Shown piece by piece: positions 8,312-16,879 of a DNA stretch of 64,000 nt. The position numbers and the translations under genes are program-made. Position 1 is the first letter of the stretch, and every line of letters begins with the position of its first letter. This DNA comes from Streptomyces sp. IMTB 2501 (lineage in GTDB: Bacteria; Actinomycetota; Actinomycetes; Streptomycetales; Streptomycetaceae): the NCBI RefSeq assembly GCF_001953885.1, contig NZ_MQUS01000004.1, positions 62,001 through 126,000 of the forward strand, read 5' to 3'. The notes beneath the pieces are model-generated. The model searched no databases, was not told the DNA's origin, and saw only the letters and a program-made list of their open reading frames with translations.

Positions 8312-9808
8312 TCAGGCCGTGACGGGGCCTTGCAACGGGACCGCGAGTGCTTTCAGTGCCTGTTCCAGGCCATGCAGATGGGCCAAGGCCAGTTCGCCAC
8401 CGGAAGGATGCGGTGCTGCAACCGCCGCATGACCCTCGCTTGGCGTGGCACCGGGCGTGATGAGTGCCTCCACTGCTGCCTCCACCCGCCAGCACGCTGC
8501 CGCAAGTCTCGCGTCGTGGGAAGCATCCGGATCCGCCGCGACCGATGCCAGGCCACGCACCTCCCGGGCACACCGGTCCAGCAGCTCGATCACCTGACGG
8601 GCCCGCGCTTTACGCGCCCGCAGCGGAGTGAACGGGTGCAGCAGCGGCGCCAGCGACAGCCTCACCCTGCCCAACAGCAGCTCCAGTTCAGCGACATACC
8701 GGGCCGGATCCGCAGCCGGAGAGCCGGCCAGGCGGGCCGCAGCCTCAGAAGTGCACGCATGGACACAGTGCAGCGCTCGCTGGATCCACGCGTCAGTGGT
8801 GGCGTGCGTGGTCACCGGCAGTACCAACAACACCGCGAGCCCCGCGCCGAGCGCCCCCACCCCCGTCTCCATCACACGCAGAGCAAGCAGCCCCGGATTC
8901 AGCACCCCCAACAGGCCATACAACAGCCCGGCCATCACCGTCACCGCCAGCATCATCCACGTATACGACACCGCCGCCGTGTAGAAAATGCCGAACACGC
9001 AGACCGCGACAAGCGCCGCGGTGGGAGCACCAGCCCCATCCAGCGGCACAGCGATCACCAGGCCAATGGCAATACCGATCACCGTGCCCAAAACCCTGCG
9101 AAAGCCCCGCACCAGGGTCTCGCCCCGCGAGGTGGTGTTCACGAAAATCCACCACACCGCACCCACAGCCCAATACCAGCGCTCGTGCGACACCAGCTGC
9201 CCCACCACCAGAGCGAAAGCGCCGCCCGCCATCCCTTGGATCGCGTGGCGCGTGGTCACCCGGGCAAAACCCGTACCGCCCGGCGCCACCACCGCAACAG
9301 CAGGCGGCGACAGCCGCCGCTCGTAACACCACAGGCCAAAGCGCACCGCCGAGGACGCCAGCAGGGCAAGGCCCACTGCCGCATAAAGCTCCGGCAACTG
9401 GCCCGGCACCGCATGCAGGAACTGCGCCGCGAAAAACATCATGAACGCGAAAGTCCCCAGAGCGTGGCCCCGCGGCCCCCACCGGCGGGCATACATCCCC
9501 GCGCCGAGGACGGCAACAAAGGCCACGTCCCGTATCCACGCGTATTCGTGCAACACCGCCGCGAGAGCCAGCACCGGAAAACCTGCCACCGGCAAGAGCA
9601 CCGTCGTGACCGCCTGCCCCCGCACCGAGCCATCGGCCACCGTGAACAAGGCGAGCAGCGCGGCAAGCCCACCAGCGATCGCCGCCGGCAGCGACTGCGT
9701 CGCCAGATCCGACACCGTCACCGCCAGACCGACACCCAGGACACCCCGCGCAGCACTGCGCAACCTCAGCCGCCCCGGATCCGGCGCAACGAACACCCGC
9801 TTCAACAC
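8312..9808 (-). CDS. FUSC-family (fusaric acid resistance-like) membrane transporter
   Basis: This 498-residue protein belongs to the FUSC/aromatic-acid exporter superfamily. Its N-terminal half has about six hydrophobic helices, a central segment follows with RHAIQGMAGGAFALVVGQLV and RWYWAVGAVWWIFVNTTSRG, then a second helix block and a soluble C-terminal domain. RGETLVRGFRRVLGTVIG is the usual FUSC core motif. I prefer the GTG at 9808 because AGGGAG lies just upstream and the tandem paralogue begins with the same residues (VLKRVFVAPDPGR). Members export aromatic acids or amphipathic compounds at the cytoplasmic membrane. It may share control with the truncated copy and the divergent Lrp-type regulator, though a separate promoter is not excluded. 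Confidence 0.82.
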   Translation of the reverse strand: MLKRVFVAPDPGRLRLRSAARGVLGVGLAVTVSDLATQSLPAAIAGGLAALLALFTVADGSVRGQAVTTVLLPVAGFPVLALAAVLHEYAWIRDVAFVAVLGAGMYARRWGPRGHALGTFAFMMFFAAQFLHAVPGQLPELYAAVGLALLASSAVRFGLWCYERRLSPPAVAVVAPGGTGFARVTTRHAIQGMAGGAFALVVGQLVSHERWYWAVGAVWWIFVNTTSRGETLVRGFRRVLGTVIGIAIGLVIAVPLDGAGAPTAALVAVCVFGIFYTAAVSYTWMMLAVTVMAGLLYGLLGVLNPGLLALRVMETGVGALGAGLAVLLVLPVTTHATTDAWIQRALHCVHACTSEAAARLAGSPAADPARYVAELELLLGRVRLSLAPLLHPFTPLRARKARARQVIELLDRCAREVRGLASVAADPDASHDARLAAACWRVEAAVEALITPGATPSEGHAAVAAPHPSGGELALAHLHGLEQALKALAVPLQGPVTA

Positions 9809-9866
9809 GACATCTCCCTGACACCCAAAACGATCAATCCACGAAACTGACATGCAGTCAGGAAGG

Positions 9867-10871
9867 TCAGCAAAAGGTCAGCATCCGTCCACCCACAGAC
9901 TGCCGAAGATGCCCACACCCGCACATCAAGCGACACCAAGAAAACCGTGCCTGGTCTGCGAAAACACGCCCCAGGCCCGCTATCCTCGCGACCCGCCTGG
10001 TTGACGCTACGAAGAACATCATCCAGGTGCAGGAGACGGCGGCCGTGCAGAAGATGCCGAAGACGGCGACGGCGACGAGAACGGCCGTCGGGACCGGTGC
10101 CCCGTGCACGGGTACGGCGACGAGGAAGCCCAGGCAGATGCCGATCACCGTGCCGAGGACCCGGCGGAAGCCACGGACCATCGTCTCGCCGCGCGAGGCG
10201 GTGTTGACGAAGATCCACCAGGTGGCACCGACGGCCCAGTACCAGCGCTGTCCGGACACCAGCTGGCCCACGACCAGCGCGAAGCCCGCGCCCGCGGTCG
10301 CCTGCACGGCCTGCCGCGTGGTCACCCGGGCCAGGCCGTGGCCGGCGGGCGGGGCAGGTACGGCGGCCGGGGGCAACCGGCGTTCGTAGCACCACATGCC
10401 GAAGCGCACCACGGCCGCGCTGAGCACGGACAGCAGGACGGCGGCGTACAGCTCGGGCAGCTGCGCCGGGGTGGCGTGCAGGAACTGGGCCACGAAGAAG
10501 GTCATGAACGCGAACACACCGAGGCTGTGCCCGCGCGGACCCCAGCGGCGCGCGTACACCGCGGCGCCGACGACGGCCAGGAAGGCCAGGTCACGGGCGA
10601 CCGGGACGGCGTGCAGCTCGGCCGCTGCGGCGAGCACCGGCACGCCCACGGCAGGCAGCAGCGCGGTGGTGACCGCCTGTCCGCGCACGGTCGGGTCGGC
10701 GACGGTGAACAGGGTGAGCAGCGCGGCGAGCCCGCCGGCGACCGCGCCGACGAGGGAGTGTCCGGCGAGAAGACAGACGGTGACCGCCAGGCCGATGCCG
10801 AGGACGGCCCGCGCGGCGAAGCGCAACCGCGCCCGGCCCGGGTCCGGAGCCACGAACACCCTCTTCAGCAC
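9867..10871 (-). pseudogene. Truncated tandem paralogue of the FUSC transporter
   Basis: The first roughly 280 residues closely parallel the downstream FUSC protein, from VLKRVFVAPDPGRARLRF to FGIFCTAAVSCTWMM. Near 10020 the homology stops abruptly and an unrelated, arginine- and cysteine-bearing tail of about 50 residues runs to the stop at 9867. The second membrane block and soluble domain are therefore lost. The start is taken as GTG 10871, with GGGGAGGG upstream. It may still yield a membrane fragment, but as a transporter it is probably non-functional. The copy most likely arose by tandem duplication followed by recombination or deletion at the 3' end. Confidence 0.75.
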
Positions 10872-10985
10872 TGCTGCCCTCCCCATGGAACACCGGCACA
10901 GAAAAGGCGCCGCGGGGACCCGCAGCGCCATCGACGCGTCCATGAGAGCATCCCCGAGGTCACTGGCTCAAGTGTCCCCTGAATC

Positions 10986-11092
10986 GCTGAGCCATTGGTC
11001 CAGCAGAGTGCGGTCCATCGTGCCTACCGGAAAGCCAACGGACCAGGTCGGGCGGCATACGCGGACGCGCGTCCGCTGAGCCATTGGTACAG
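10986..11092 (+). promoter_or_regulatory. Two near-identical 18-base elements upstream of the Lrp gene
   Basis: GCTGAGCCATTGGTCCAG at 10986-11003 recurs with one mismatch as GCTGAGCCATTGGTACAG at 11075-11092, ten bases before the regulator's ATG. An inverted TGGCTCA at 10964-10970 faces the first copy. The spacing of 89 bases is roughly 8.5 helical turns. They lie between the FUSC genes and the Lrp/AsnC gene, so they are candidate operators for that regulator. Confidence 0.5.
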
Positions 11093-11101
11093 TCGTCCAT
11101 C

Positions 11102-11578
11102 ATGGCCGTGGACGAACTCGACACCCGCATCCTGCGGCTGCTCCTGGAGCAGCCGCGCACCAGCGTGCGCGAGTACGCCCGCGTCCTCGGCGTCGCCCGC
11201 GGCACGCTCCAGGCCCGGCTGGAGCGCATGGAGCGGGACGGCGTGATCACCGGCACCGGCCCCTCCCTCTCCCCCGCCGCCCTGAGCCATCCGGTGCTGG
11301 CGTTCGTGCACATCGAGGTCACCCAGGGCCACCTGGACGACGTGGGGGACGCGCTGGCCGCCGTACCGGAGATCGTGGAGGCGTTCTCGATCACGGGCGG
11401 CGGGGATCTGCTCGCCCGGGTGGTGGGCCGGGACAACGCCCATCTGGAGGACGTCATCCAGAAGCTGATCAGCCTGCCTGGCGTGGTGCGCACCCGCACG
11501 GAGGTGGCACTGCGCGAGCGCGTCCCGTACCGGCTGCTGCCCCTGGTGGAGTCGGTGGGCCGGGCAGTCCGCACCTGA
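11102..11578 (+). CDS. Lrp/AsnC family transcriptional regulator
   Basis: This 158-residue protein has the classic two-part Lrp layout. An N-terminal winged helix-turn-helix (residues 1-60, DTRILRLLLEQPRTSVREYA and GVARGTLQARLERMERDGVI) is followed by a RAM/AsnC ligand-binding domain with VTQGHLDDVGDALAAVPEI and a late GVVRTRTEVALRE. ATG 11102 gives the normal family start. Lrp proteins form octamers that bind amino acids or related small molecules. It diverges from the FUSC genes and may regulate them through the repeated element at 10986-11092. Only the family is certain. Confidence 0.88.
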   Translation: MAVDELDTRILRLLLEQPRTSVREYARVLGVARGTLQARLERMERDGVITGTGPSLSPAALSHPVLAFVHIEVTQGHLDDVGDALAAVPEIVEAFSITGGGDLLARVVGRDNAHLEDVIQKLISLPGVVRTRTEVALRERVPYRLLPLVESVGRAVRT

Positions 11579-11605
11579 CGCCCCGGCCCTTGGCATGCTG
11601 ACCGT

Positions 11606-12295
11606 ATGAGCCGGCCCGGCGCCCTTGCGGCCATCTTCGATCTCGACGGAACGCTGGTGGACAGCGAGCCGAACTACTACGAGGCGAGCCGGCAGATCCT
11701 GGCCGAGCACGGCGTGCCGGACTTCTCCCGGGCGGAGCACGAGAGCTACATCGGCATCAGCACCCTGGAGACGGTGGCCGGCCTGCGGGAGCGCCACGCC
11801 CTGCGCGTCTCGCTGGACGAGTTGCTGACCGCGACCAACCGGCGCTATCTGGAACTGGCCCGCACCCGCACGCGCGCGTACCCGGAGATGCGCAGGTTCG
11901 TGGAACTGCTGGCCGCCGAGGGCGTACCGATGGCGGTCGCTTCGGGCTCCTCGCCGGAGGCCATCGAGGTGATCCTGGCGGGCACCGGCCTGGACGCGTT
12001 CCTGCGCACGGTCGTCTCGGCCGACGAGGTCCCCCACGGCAAGCCCGCACCCGACGTCTTCCTGGAGGCGGCCCGGCGGCTCGGCGCGGATCCCGCGCAC
12101 TGTGTGGTCCTGGAGGACGCGGCACCGGGCGCGGCCGCCGCCCACGCGGCCGGCATGCGCTGCATCGCGATCCCGTACGTGGCCGCACAGGCCGACGCCC
12201 CCGAGTTCGCCACCGCGAGCCTGCTCCTGCGCGGCGGCCAGACGGAGTTCACAGCGCGGTCGGCGTACGCGTGGCTCCACGGGACATCCGCCTGA
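11606..12295 (+). CDS. HAD-superfamily phosphatase (beta-phosphoglucomutase/phosphoglycolate phosphatase-like)
   Basis: The 229-residue protein shows the full HAD signature set: motif I FDLDGTLVDSE near residue 12 with the nucleophile and acid aspartates, motif II in VASGSSPEAIEV, the motif III lysine in GKPAPDVFLEA and motif IV VVLEDAAPGAAAA. An alpha-helical cap of the C1 type lies between motifs I and II. Such enzymes remove phosphate from, or isomerise, sugar phosphates in the cytoplasm; the substrate cannot be deduced. It starts 27 bases after the Lrp gene and could be co-transcribed with it. Confidence 0.85.
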   Translation: MSRPGALAAIFDLDGTLVDSEPNYYEASRQILAEHGVPDFSRAEHESYIGISTLETVAGLRERHALRVSLDELLTATNRRYLELARTRTRAYPEMRRFVELLAAEGVPMAVASGSSPEAIEVILAGTGLDAFLRTVVSADEVPHGKPAPDVFLEAARRLGADPAHCVVLEDAAPGAAAAHAAGMRCIAIPYVAAQADAPEFATASLLLRGGQTEFTARSAYAWLHGTSA

Positions 12296-12389
12296 GCAGC
12301 AACATCCGCACCCGACGGGACTGTTGACAAGCGGGCCATGATCTTCGGGTACGCGCGCGGGTACGACGTCAACCGGCTGCTCCGGGTCT

Positions 12390-12836
12390 TTCCGGGCCAA
12401 CGCGGGCCTGAACACCGGCGGTGCCGTCGCGCTGTTCCTCGGCCCGGTCGACCTGCTCGCCCGCGATCCCGCCTCGGAGCCCCTGAAGGCGAGCCTGTAC
12501 GGCAATGCCTCGCCCTCCGGCAACCTGCTGCCCTCCCCGGCTCCGGTACCGGGCTCCCCGCTGCGCCCCGTTCTCAGGAGGCACCGAGGGCTCCACCCGC
12601 GCCTACGTCCGCCGCTGCGAGCCCGGGGGGCTCCGGCGGCCTCGACTCCGGCCTCACCGGCCCCGCCCGGTCCGACGGCACCACGTTCCTCGACGCGGTG
12701 TGGGCCGGGGCACCCTTCCGGAGCAAGGGGACGCTGCTCGCGCATGTCGGGGACGTGGTGGACGCGTGGGTGGCGGACGGGCTGCTGGAACGGGCTTACG
12801 GTGCTGCGGTCGCGCGAGGCGTCGTACGTGTCCTGA
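12390..12836 (+). pseudogene. Multiply frameshifted relic of a hypothetical protein
   Basis: Coding-like sequence switches frame several times. One frame gives GAVALFLGPVDLLARDP and KASLYGNASPSGNLLPSP, a second gives GGTEGSTRAYVRRCEPGG, a third gives GGLDSGLTGPARSDGTTFLD and VDAWVADGLLER, and the first returns with VLRSREASYVS before a stop. In this order they read as one ordinary actinobacterial protein broken by three shifts. I cannot name the family. No intact start with a ribosome binding site is seen. Confidence 0.55.
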
Positions 12837-12918
12837 GGGTGTGTCGTACCCGGTCGGCGGGGGTGGAGCGGGGAGTTCCCGCCGTGCGGGGGGCGCGATG
12901 GCTGCCTAGCGTGATCCC

Positions 12919-14382
12919 ATGACCACAGACCGAGCCGGCCCGGACCGGCACGACCGACGGTGGAAAGCGCTCGCCGTCTGTCTGACCGCGGCTTTCATGA
13001 CGTTGCTCGACACGTCGATCGTGAACGTGGCGCTGCCCTCGGTGGAGCGCGGACTGCGCGCCAGCACCGCCGACCTGTCGTGGGTGATGTCCGGATACGC
13101 CCTCACCCTCGGTCTGGTCCTGGTCCCGGCGGGACGCCTCGGCGACCTGCGCGGGCGGCGTCGGACGTTCCTGACCGGGCTCGCCCTCTTCACCCTCGCC
13201 TCGGCGGCCTGCGGGCTGTCCACCGGCGCCACCTGGCTGGTGCTGTTCCGGCTGGTCCAGGGGGCATCGGCGGGCCTGATCGCGCCCCAGACCTCGGCGC
13301 TGATCCAGCAGATGTTCCAGGGCGCGGAACGGGCCCGCGCGTTCGGCTTGATGGGCAGCACGATCGGCATCTCCACGGCCGTCGGACCACTGGCGGGCGG
13401 GCTGCTGATCGAGGCGGCCGGCGGCCCCGACGGCTGGCGCTGGGTGTTCTACGTCAACCTGCCCATCGGCGTGGCCGTCTTCTGCGCGGGACTGCGGCTG
13501 CTGCCCCGCTCCCCCGGCTCGCCGGACAGACGCGAGTGCTTCGACGTGCCGGGCGTCCTGCTCCTCGGCTCCGGTGTGCTCGCCCTGATGCTGCCCCTGG
13601 TGCAGCAACAGCAGTGGCAGGGCCGGCTGAAGTGGGCCCTGCTCCCGCTCGGCGCCGGACTGCTGGCGGCGTTCTGGGCCTGGGAGCGCCGACAGGGGCG
13701 GCGCGACCGCGCACCGCTGGTCGACCTCGGGCTCTTCTCCCTGCGCTCCTACTCGCTCGGCGCGCTGCTGAGCCTCGTGTACTTCGGCGGCTTCACGACG
13801 CTGTTCTTCGTCTACACGCTGTTCCTGCAGAACGGCATGGGCTACGGCGCGCTGGCGGCGGGCCTGTCGTCCATGCCGTTCGCGGCCGGGTCCGCGGCGG
13901 GGGCCGCGGCCGGCGGCCGCCTGGTGGTGCGCTTCGGACGCAAGCTGGTGATCGCCGGGCTGTGCACGGTGGCGGTGGGGATGCTCGGCGTCGTCACGGC
14001 CGTGCACTGGGTACCGGGGCGGGGCGTGGCCTGGGCGGCCGCGTTCCCCCTGCTCGTCGCCGGCATCGGCTCCGGCCTGACCATCGCCCCGAACACCACC
14101 CTCACGCTGTCCCTCGTGCCCGTGCGGCGGGGCGGAGCGGCGGGCGGGGTGCTGCAGACCGCGCAGCGCATCGGCTCGGCGGCCGGTGTCGCCGTGGTCG
14201 GCTCGGTGTACTTCGCCCACCTGGCCAACCACGCCGCCCCCGCGACCGCGCTCCAGTACGGCCTGCTCACCTCCGTCGCCATCATCCTGCTCGCGCTCTG
14301 CCTGGCCTTCGCCGACCTGCACGAACGCCGGGCGCATCCGCAGGCGGAGCGGAAACGGGAGGCGGCACGGCAGGAGGCGTAG
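12919..14382 (+). CDS. MFS multidrug exporter, DHA2 (EmrB/QacA) family
   Basis: This 487-residue membrane protein has about fourteen hydrophobic segments, as expected for drug:H+ antiporter-2 transporters. The first helix ends TLLDTSIVNVALPSVERGL, the family signature in which the aspartate is conserved; motif A is GRLGDLRGRRRTF and motif C is GSTIGISTAVGPLAGGLL. It would export hydrophobic or cationic drugs, or an endogenous product, across the cytoplasmic membrane using the proton gradient. It stands alone and converges on the LysR-like gene at 14428. Substrate is unknown. Confidence 0.9.
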   Translation: MTTDRAGPDRHDRRWKALAVCLTAAFMTLLDTSIVNVALPSVERGLRASTADLSWVMSGYALTLGLVLVPAGRLGDLRGRRRTFLTGLALFTLASAACGLSTGATWLVLFRLVQGASAGLIAPQTSALIQQMFQGAERARAFGLMGSTIGISTAVGPLAGGLLIEAAGGPDGWRWVFYVNLPIGVAVFCAGLRLLPRSPGSPDRRECFDVPGVLLLGSGVLALMLPLVQQQQWQGRLKWALLPLGAGLLAAFWAWERRQGRRDRAPLVDLGLFSLRSYSLGALLSLVYFGGFTTLFFVYTLFLQNGMGYGALAAGLSSMPFAAGSAAGAAAGGRLVVRFGRKLVIAGLCTVAVGMLGVVTAVHWVPGRGVAWAAAFPLLVAGIGSGLTIAPNTTLTLSLVPVRRGGAAGGVLQTAQRIGSAAGVAVVGSVYFAHLANHAAPATALQYGLLTSVAIILLALCLAFADLHERRAHPQAERKREAARQEA

Positions 14383-14427
14383 GGGCCCAGGAGGCGTGGC
14401 ATCCGGCTGAAGCCGCCGCTCCGGTTC

Positions 14428-15210
14428 TCACGACCTCCGGCGCGGTTTGCCCCGCTTGGGCTGCTGCCTGGCTCCCGCTGTGCGCGTGTTGCCTCCCGCC
14501 GCGCGGGTGCGGGGGGTGCGGCCCGTGGCCTTCGCCGCCGGCTTCTGCCGGGTGCCCTTCGGTTCGGAGCGCTGCCGGCTCTGCTCGGCCGGAGGCTTGG
14601 CGCGGCCGCGGGTGCTGTTGACCGTACGGCCGCGGACGATGCCGATGAAGTCCTCCACCAGGTCGGTGGTGGCCTCCTCCGGCCAGGACAGGGCGATGCT
14701 CGACTGGGGGGCGTCGGTGACCGGGCGGTAGGTGAGGTCCTTGCGGTGGTAGAGGCGGGCCAGGGACTGCGGGACGACCAGGAGACCGACGTTCGCGGCC
14801 ACCAGCTCGATCGCGTCGGGTGTCGTCGCGGGCCGTTCGAAGGCGGGCTCACCTGGTGGGCCGGCCCAGTCGAAGACGTCGTCCAGGGGGTGGAAGAGCA
14901 CCTCCTCGGCGAGGTCGGCGACGGTCACCTCGTCCGCGGCCGTGATCAGGTGGTCCTTGGGGACGACGACCACCGTGGTCTCCGTGTAGAGGGGGATCGC
15001 GCTGAGGTACGTACGGTCCACGGGGAGCCGTACGAGCCCCGCGTCGGCCTCGCCGGCCCGTAGTACCTCGGGCGCCTGCGCGGCCGGGACCTGGACGAGG
15101 GTGAGCGGGATGTCCGGCAGGCGCTCGTTCCAGATCCTCACCCATTTGGCGGGAGTCACTCCGGGTACGTACGCCAGCCGGAACGACGGTGATTCCTCCG
15201 AGCCTGTCAC
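14428..15210 (-). CDS. LysR-type substrate-binding domain protein without HTH, with basic tail
   Basis: Residues 1-190 of this 260-residue protein match the periplasmic-binding-like sensor domain of LysR regulators (FRLAYVPGVTPAKWVRIWNE, AGEADAGLVRLPVD, VAANVGLLVVPQSLARL). The usual N-terminal winged helix is absent: the GTG at 15210 starts immediately before the sensor domain. Residues 195-260 are lysine/arginine-rich and low in complexity, ending KRGKPRRRS, and could bind nucleic acid non-specifically. Similar HTH-less versions are known in actinomycetes, so it is probably an intact small-molecule sensor rather than a truncation. It diverges from the DUF5997 gene across a repeat-filled spacer. 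Confidence 0.75.
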   Translation of the reverse strand: MTGSEESPSFRLAYVPGVTPAKWVRIWNERLPDIPLTLVQVPAAQAPEVLRAGEADAGLVRLPVDRTYLSAIPLYTETTVVVVPKDHLITAADEVTVADLAEEVLFHPLDDVFDWAGPPGEPAFERPATTPDAIELVAANVGLLVVPQSLARLYHRKDLTYRPVTDAPQSSIALSWPEEATTDLVEDFIGIVRGRTVNSTRGRAKPPAEQSRQRSEPKGTRQKPAAKATGRTPRTRAAGGNTRTAGARQQPKRGKPRRRS

Positions 15211-15217
15211 CAGGCCA

Positions 15218-15313
15218 GGTTACCGGCCGTGGCCTGCCCTCGGTCACCGGCGGTGGCCCGCACCAGGTCAGCGGCCGCGGCCCGGCCTCCGTCACCGGCC
15301 GTGGTCGGCGGCC
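15218..15313. repeat. Four tandem 24-bp repeats in a divergent promoter region
   Basis: Four consecutive 24-base units occupy 15218-15241, 15242-15265, 15266-15289 and 15290-15313. Each is built round a variant of GTCACCGGCCGTGGCC. They fill nearly all of the spacer between the LysR-like gene and DUF5997, so they may be binding sites or a neutral minisatellite. Confidence 0.75.
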
Positions 15314-15340
15314 GGGTACGCGGCCCTTACCCTTGACCTC

Positions 15341-15742
15341 ATGAGTTCGCAGCAGAGCACCCAGTCGATGAAGCCCGCGACCGCGGCGAAGAAGCTGGGT
15401 GTGTACCTCCCCGCCACCCCCGCCTCGTTCCAGGAGGGCGTCGTCACGCGCGCCGAGCTGAACGAGTTGGAGGCGAACCCGCCGGAGTGGCTGAGCGAGC
15501 TGCGGCACAACGGTCCGCATCCGCGTCCGGTGGTCGCCGCGAAGCTCGGCGTGTCCATCGCCGGCCTCGCGCGCGGCGGGGTCACCGAAGCGCTGACCAC
15601 CGAGCAGATCGAGGCGCTCAAGCAGGAGCGGCCCGAGTGGCTGGAGAAGGAGCGCGCCACCCAGGCCGGGGTCCGCAAGGAGGCCACGCGGATCAAGCAG
15701 CTGAAGAAGGAGAAGGAGCAGCGCGCCGCCGAGCGCGACTGA
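15341..15742 (+). CDS. DUF5997 family protein
   Basis: The 133-residue protein begins MSSQQSTQSMKPATAAKKLG and contains LGVYLPATPASFQEGVVTR, NPPEWLSELRHNGPHPRPVV and a lysine-rich helical end. I recognise it as the actinobacterial DUF5997 family, commonly encoded beside an HTH-less LysR-like protein as here. The conserved pairing suggests a functional partnership, but no activity is known to me. ATG 15341 follows a -10-like TTACCCT closely, so the transcript may be leaderless. A strong hairpin terminator follows at 15773. Confidence 0.8.
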   Translation: MSSQQSTQSMKPATAAKKLGVYLPATPASFQEGVVTRAELNELEANPPEWLSELRHNGPHPRPVVAAKLGVSIAGLARGGVTEALTTEQIEALKQERPEWLEKERATQAGVRKEATRIKQLKKEKEQRAAERD

Positions 15743-15772
15743 CCTCCTCCGTTCTCACACAACCGCTTTTCC

Positions 15773-15803
15773 ACAACGCCCTCCGGCCTCCGGAGGGCGT
15801 TGT
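15773..15803 (+). terminator. Strong stem-loop terminator after DUF5997
   Basis: ACAACGCCCTCCGG, loop CCT, CCGGAGGGCGTTGT forms a perfect 14-bp stem 30 bases after the DUF5997 stop. There is no long T tract, which is usual for Streptomyces terminators. It may work in both directions. Confidence 0.85.
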
Positions 15804-15862
15804 CAGTGCTCTGCCCTACAGTTCCCGTCACTTGATCAACGCGGGTGCGGGGAGGCGCACGT

Positions 15863-15987
15863 ATGGGGTGGGTGTCGGCCGGTGACTACGAGGTCGCCCT
15901 CGACGACGGGAAGGTGGTCTGCCGCAACGCGTCCGGACGGCACCTGTAGTCGGTGCCGCCGAAGATCGCCGACGATCAGGGCCTATG
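15863..15987 (+). pseudogene. N-terminal scrap of a DUF4132 protein with in-frame stop
   Basis: After GGGGAGG, an ATG at 15863 opens MGWVSAGDYEVALDDGKVVC and runs to a TAG at 15947. The same frame continues past the stop as SVPPKIADD. This matches the start of the WGR/DUF4132-type proteins common in Streptomyces (typically many hundreds of residues). Only the first 40 or so residues remain. Confidence 0.55.
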
Positions 15988-15992
15988 AACGC

Positions 15993-16755
15993 ATGACGGC
16001 GGTCGCCGTGGCGGCGCTGCACGAACGGGATCCCGCGCGCCTGTAGCCGATGCTCGCCGGTGCCCTCGCGGATCTGTGCGGCGGCGAGGCGGTCATCCAC
16101 AAGCTGGACGAGTGGAGCGAGCACGAGGGCACGATCGGTGTGGCGCCCGACGCTGCCGCCGTCGAGCTGCAGCGGCTCGGGGACGCGGATCTGGCACTGC
16201 TGCGCGCGGGCCACCCCCGCCCACCACTACGCGCACAGGACCGACCGGACGCCGGTCGGCGCGCACCGGGCGGTGGGCCGCGCCTGGCCGGACAGCGCGA
16301 CGGCGCGTCTGCTCGGCGACGTGTGGCATGTCGACCACGTGCTGGGCGTACCGCTCCCCGACAGCACCGCCCCCGTCATCGGGTGCCTCGTCTGCCGGGC
16401 CGGTGCGGACTTCGCCGACGGCCGGCTCGCCATGGCGGAGCGCGCACAGCCACTGCCGGCGGCCGTCGAGCGGCAGCGGCAGCTGCTGGAGGAGTGGCGG
16501 CGCGTGCTCGGCCCGGCCGGAGCGCCGGACGAGCGAGCGGCGGACTGTGCGCTGACGCCCCGCGAGACGACCGTCCTGCTGCTGCTCACCGGCGGGCTCA
16601 CCACCGACGCCATCGGCCGTCGCCTCGGCATCTCGGTCCGCACGGTGCACAAGCACGTCGAGAACATCTACCGCGAACTGGGCACCCGCGATCGCGTGGG
16701 TACCGTACTGCGGGCCCAGCAACTGGGCCTGGGGCCAGGGCCCGGTCCCCCCTGA
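15993..16755 (+). pseudogene. LuxR-family regulator, broken by a stop and a frameshift
   Basis: The C-terminal HTH is intact: LTPRETTVLLLLTGGLTTDA, IGRRLGISVRTVHKHVENIY and RELGTRDRVGTVLRAQQLG match the GerE-type domain. Upstream, the sensor-like part reads MTAVAVAALHERDPARL, is stopped by TAG at 16044-16046, resumes in the same frame from ATG 16050 (MLAGALADLCGGEAVIHKLD) and then shifts by one frame near 16210-16225 to AHHYAHRTDRTPVGAHRA. Full-length protein would be about 250 residues. A shorter product from a GTG/ATG inside the second frame would keep the DNA-binding domain only, so residual function is possible but unlikely. Confidence 0.75.
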
Positions 16756-16879
16756 GCCTGGGCCTGCCCTCCGGGATTCGTCACCGTGGACCGGTCCGCG
16801 CCGGAACCGAGCCGACCTGAAGGGGTGTCAGCCAACTTGTCCCCCACCAGGACGGGCGCATGGCCCCGGGGCCGCCGGG

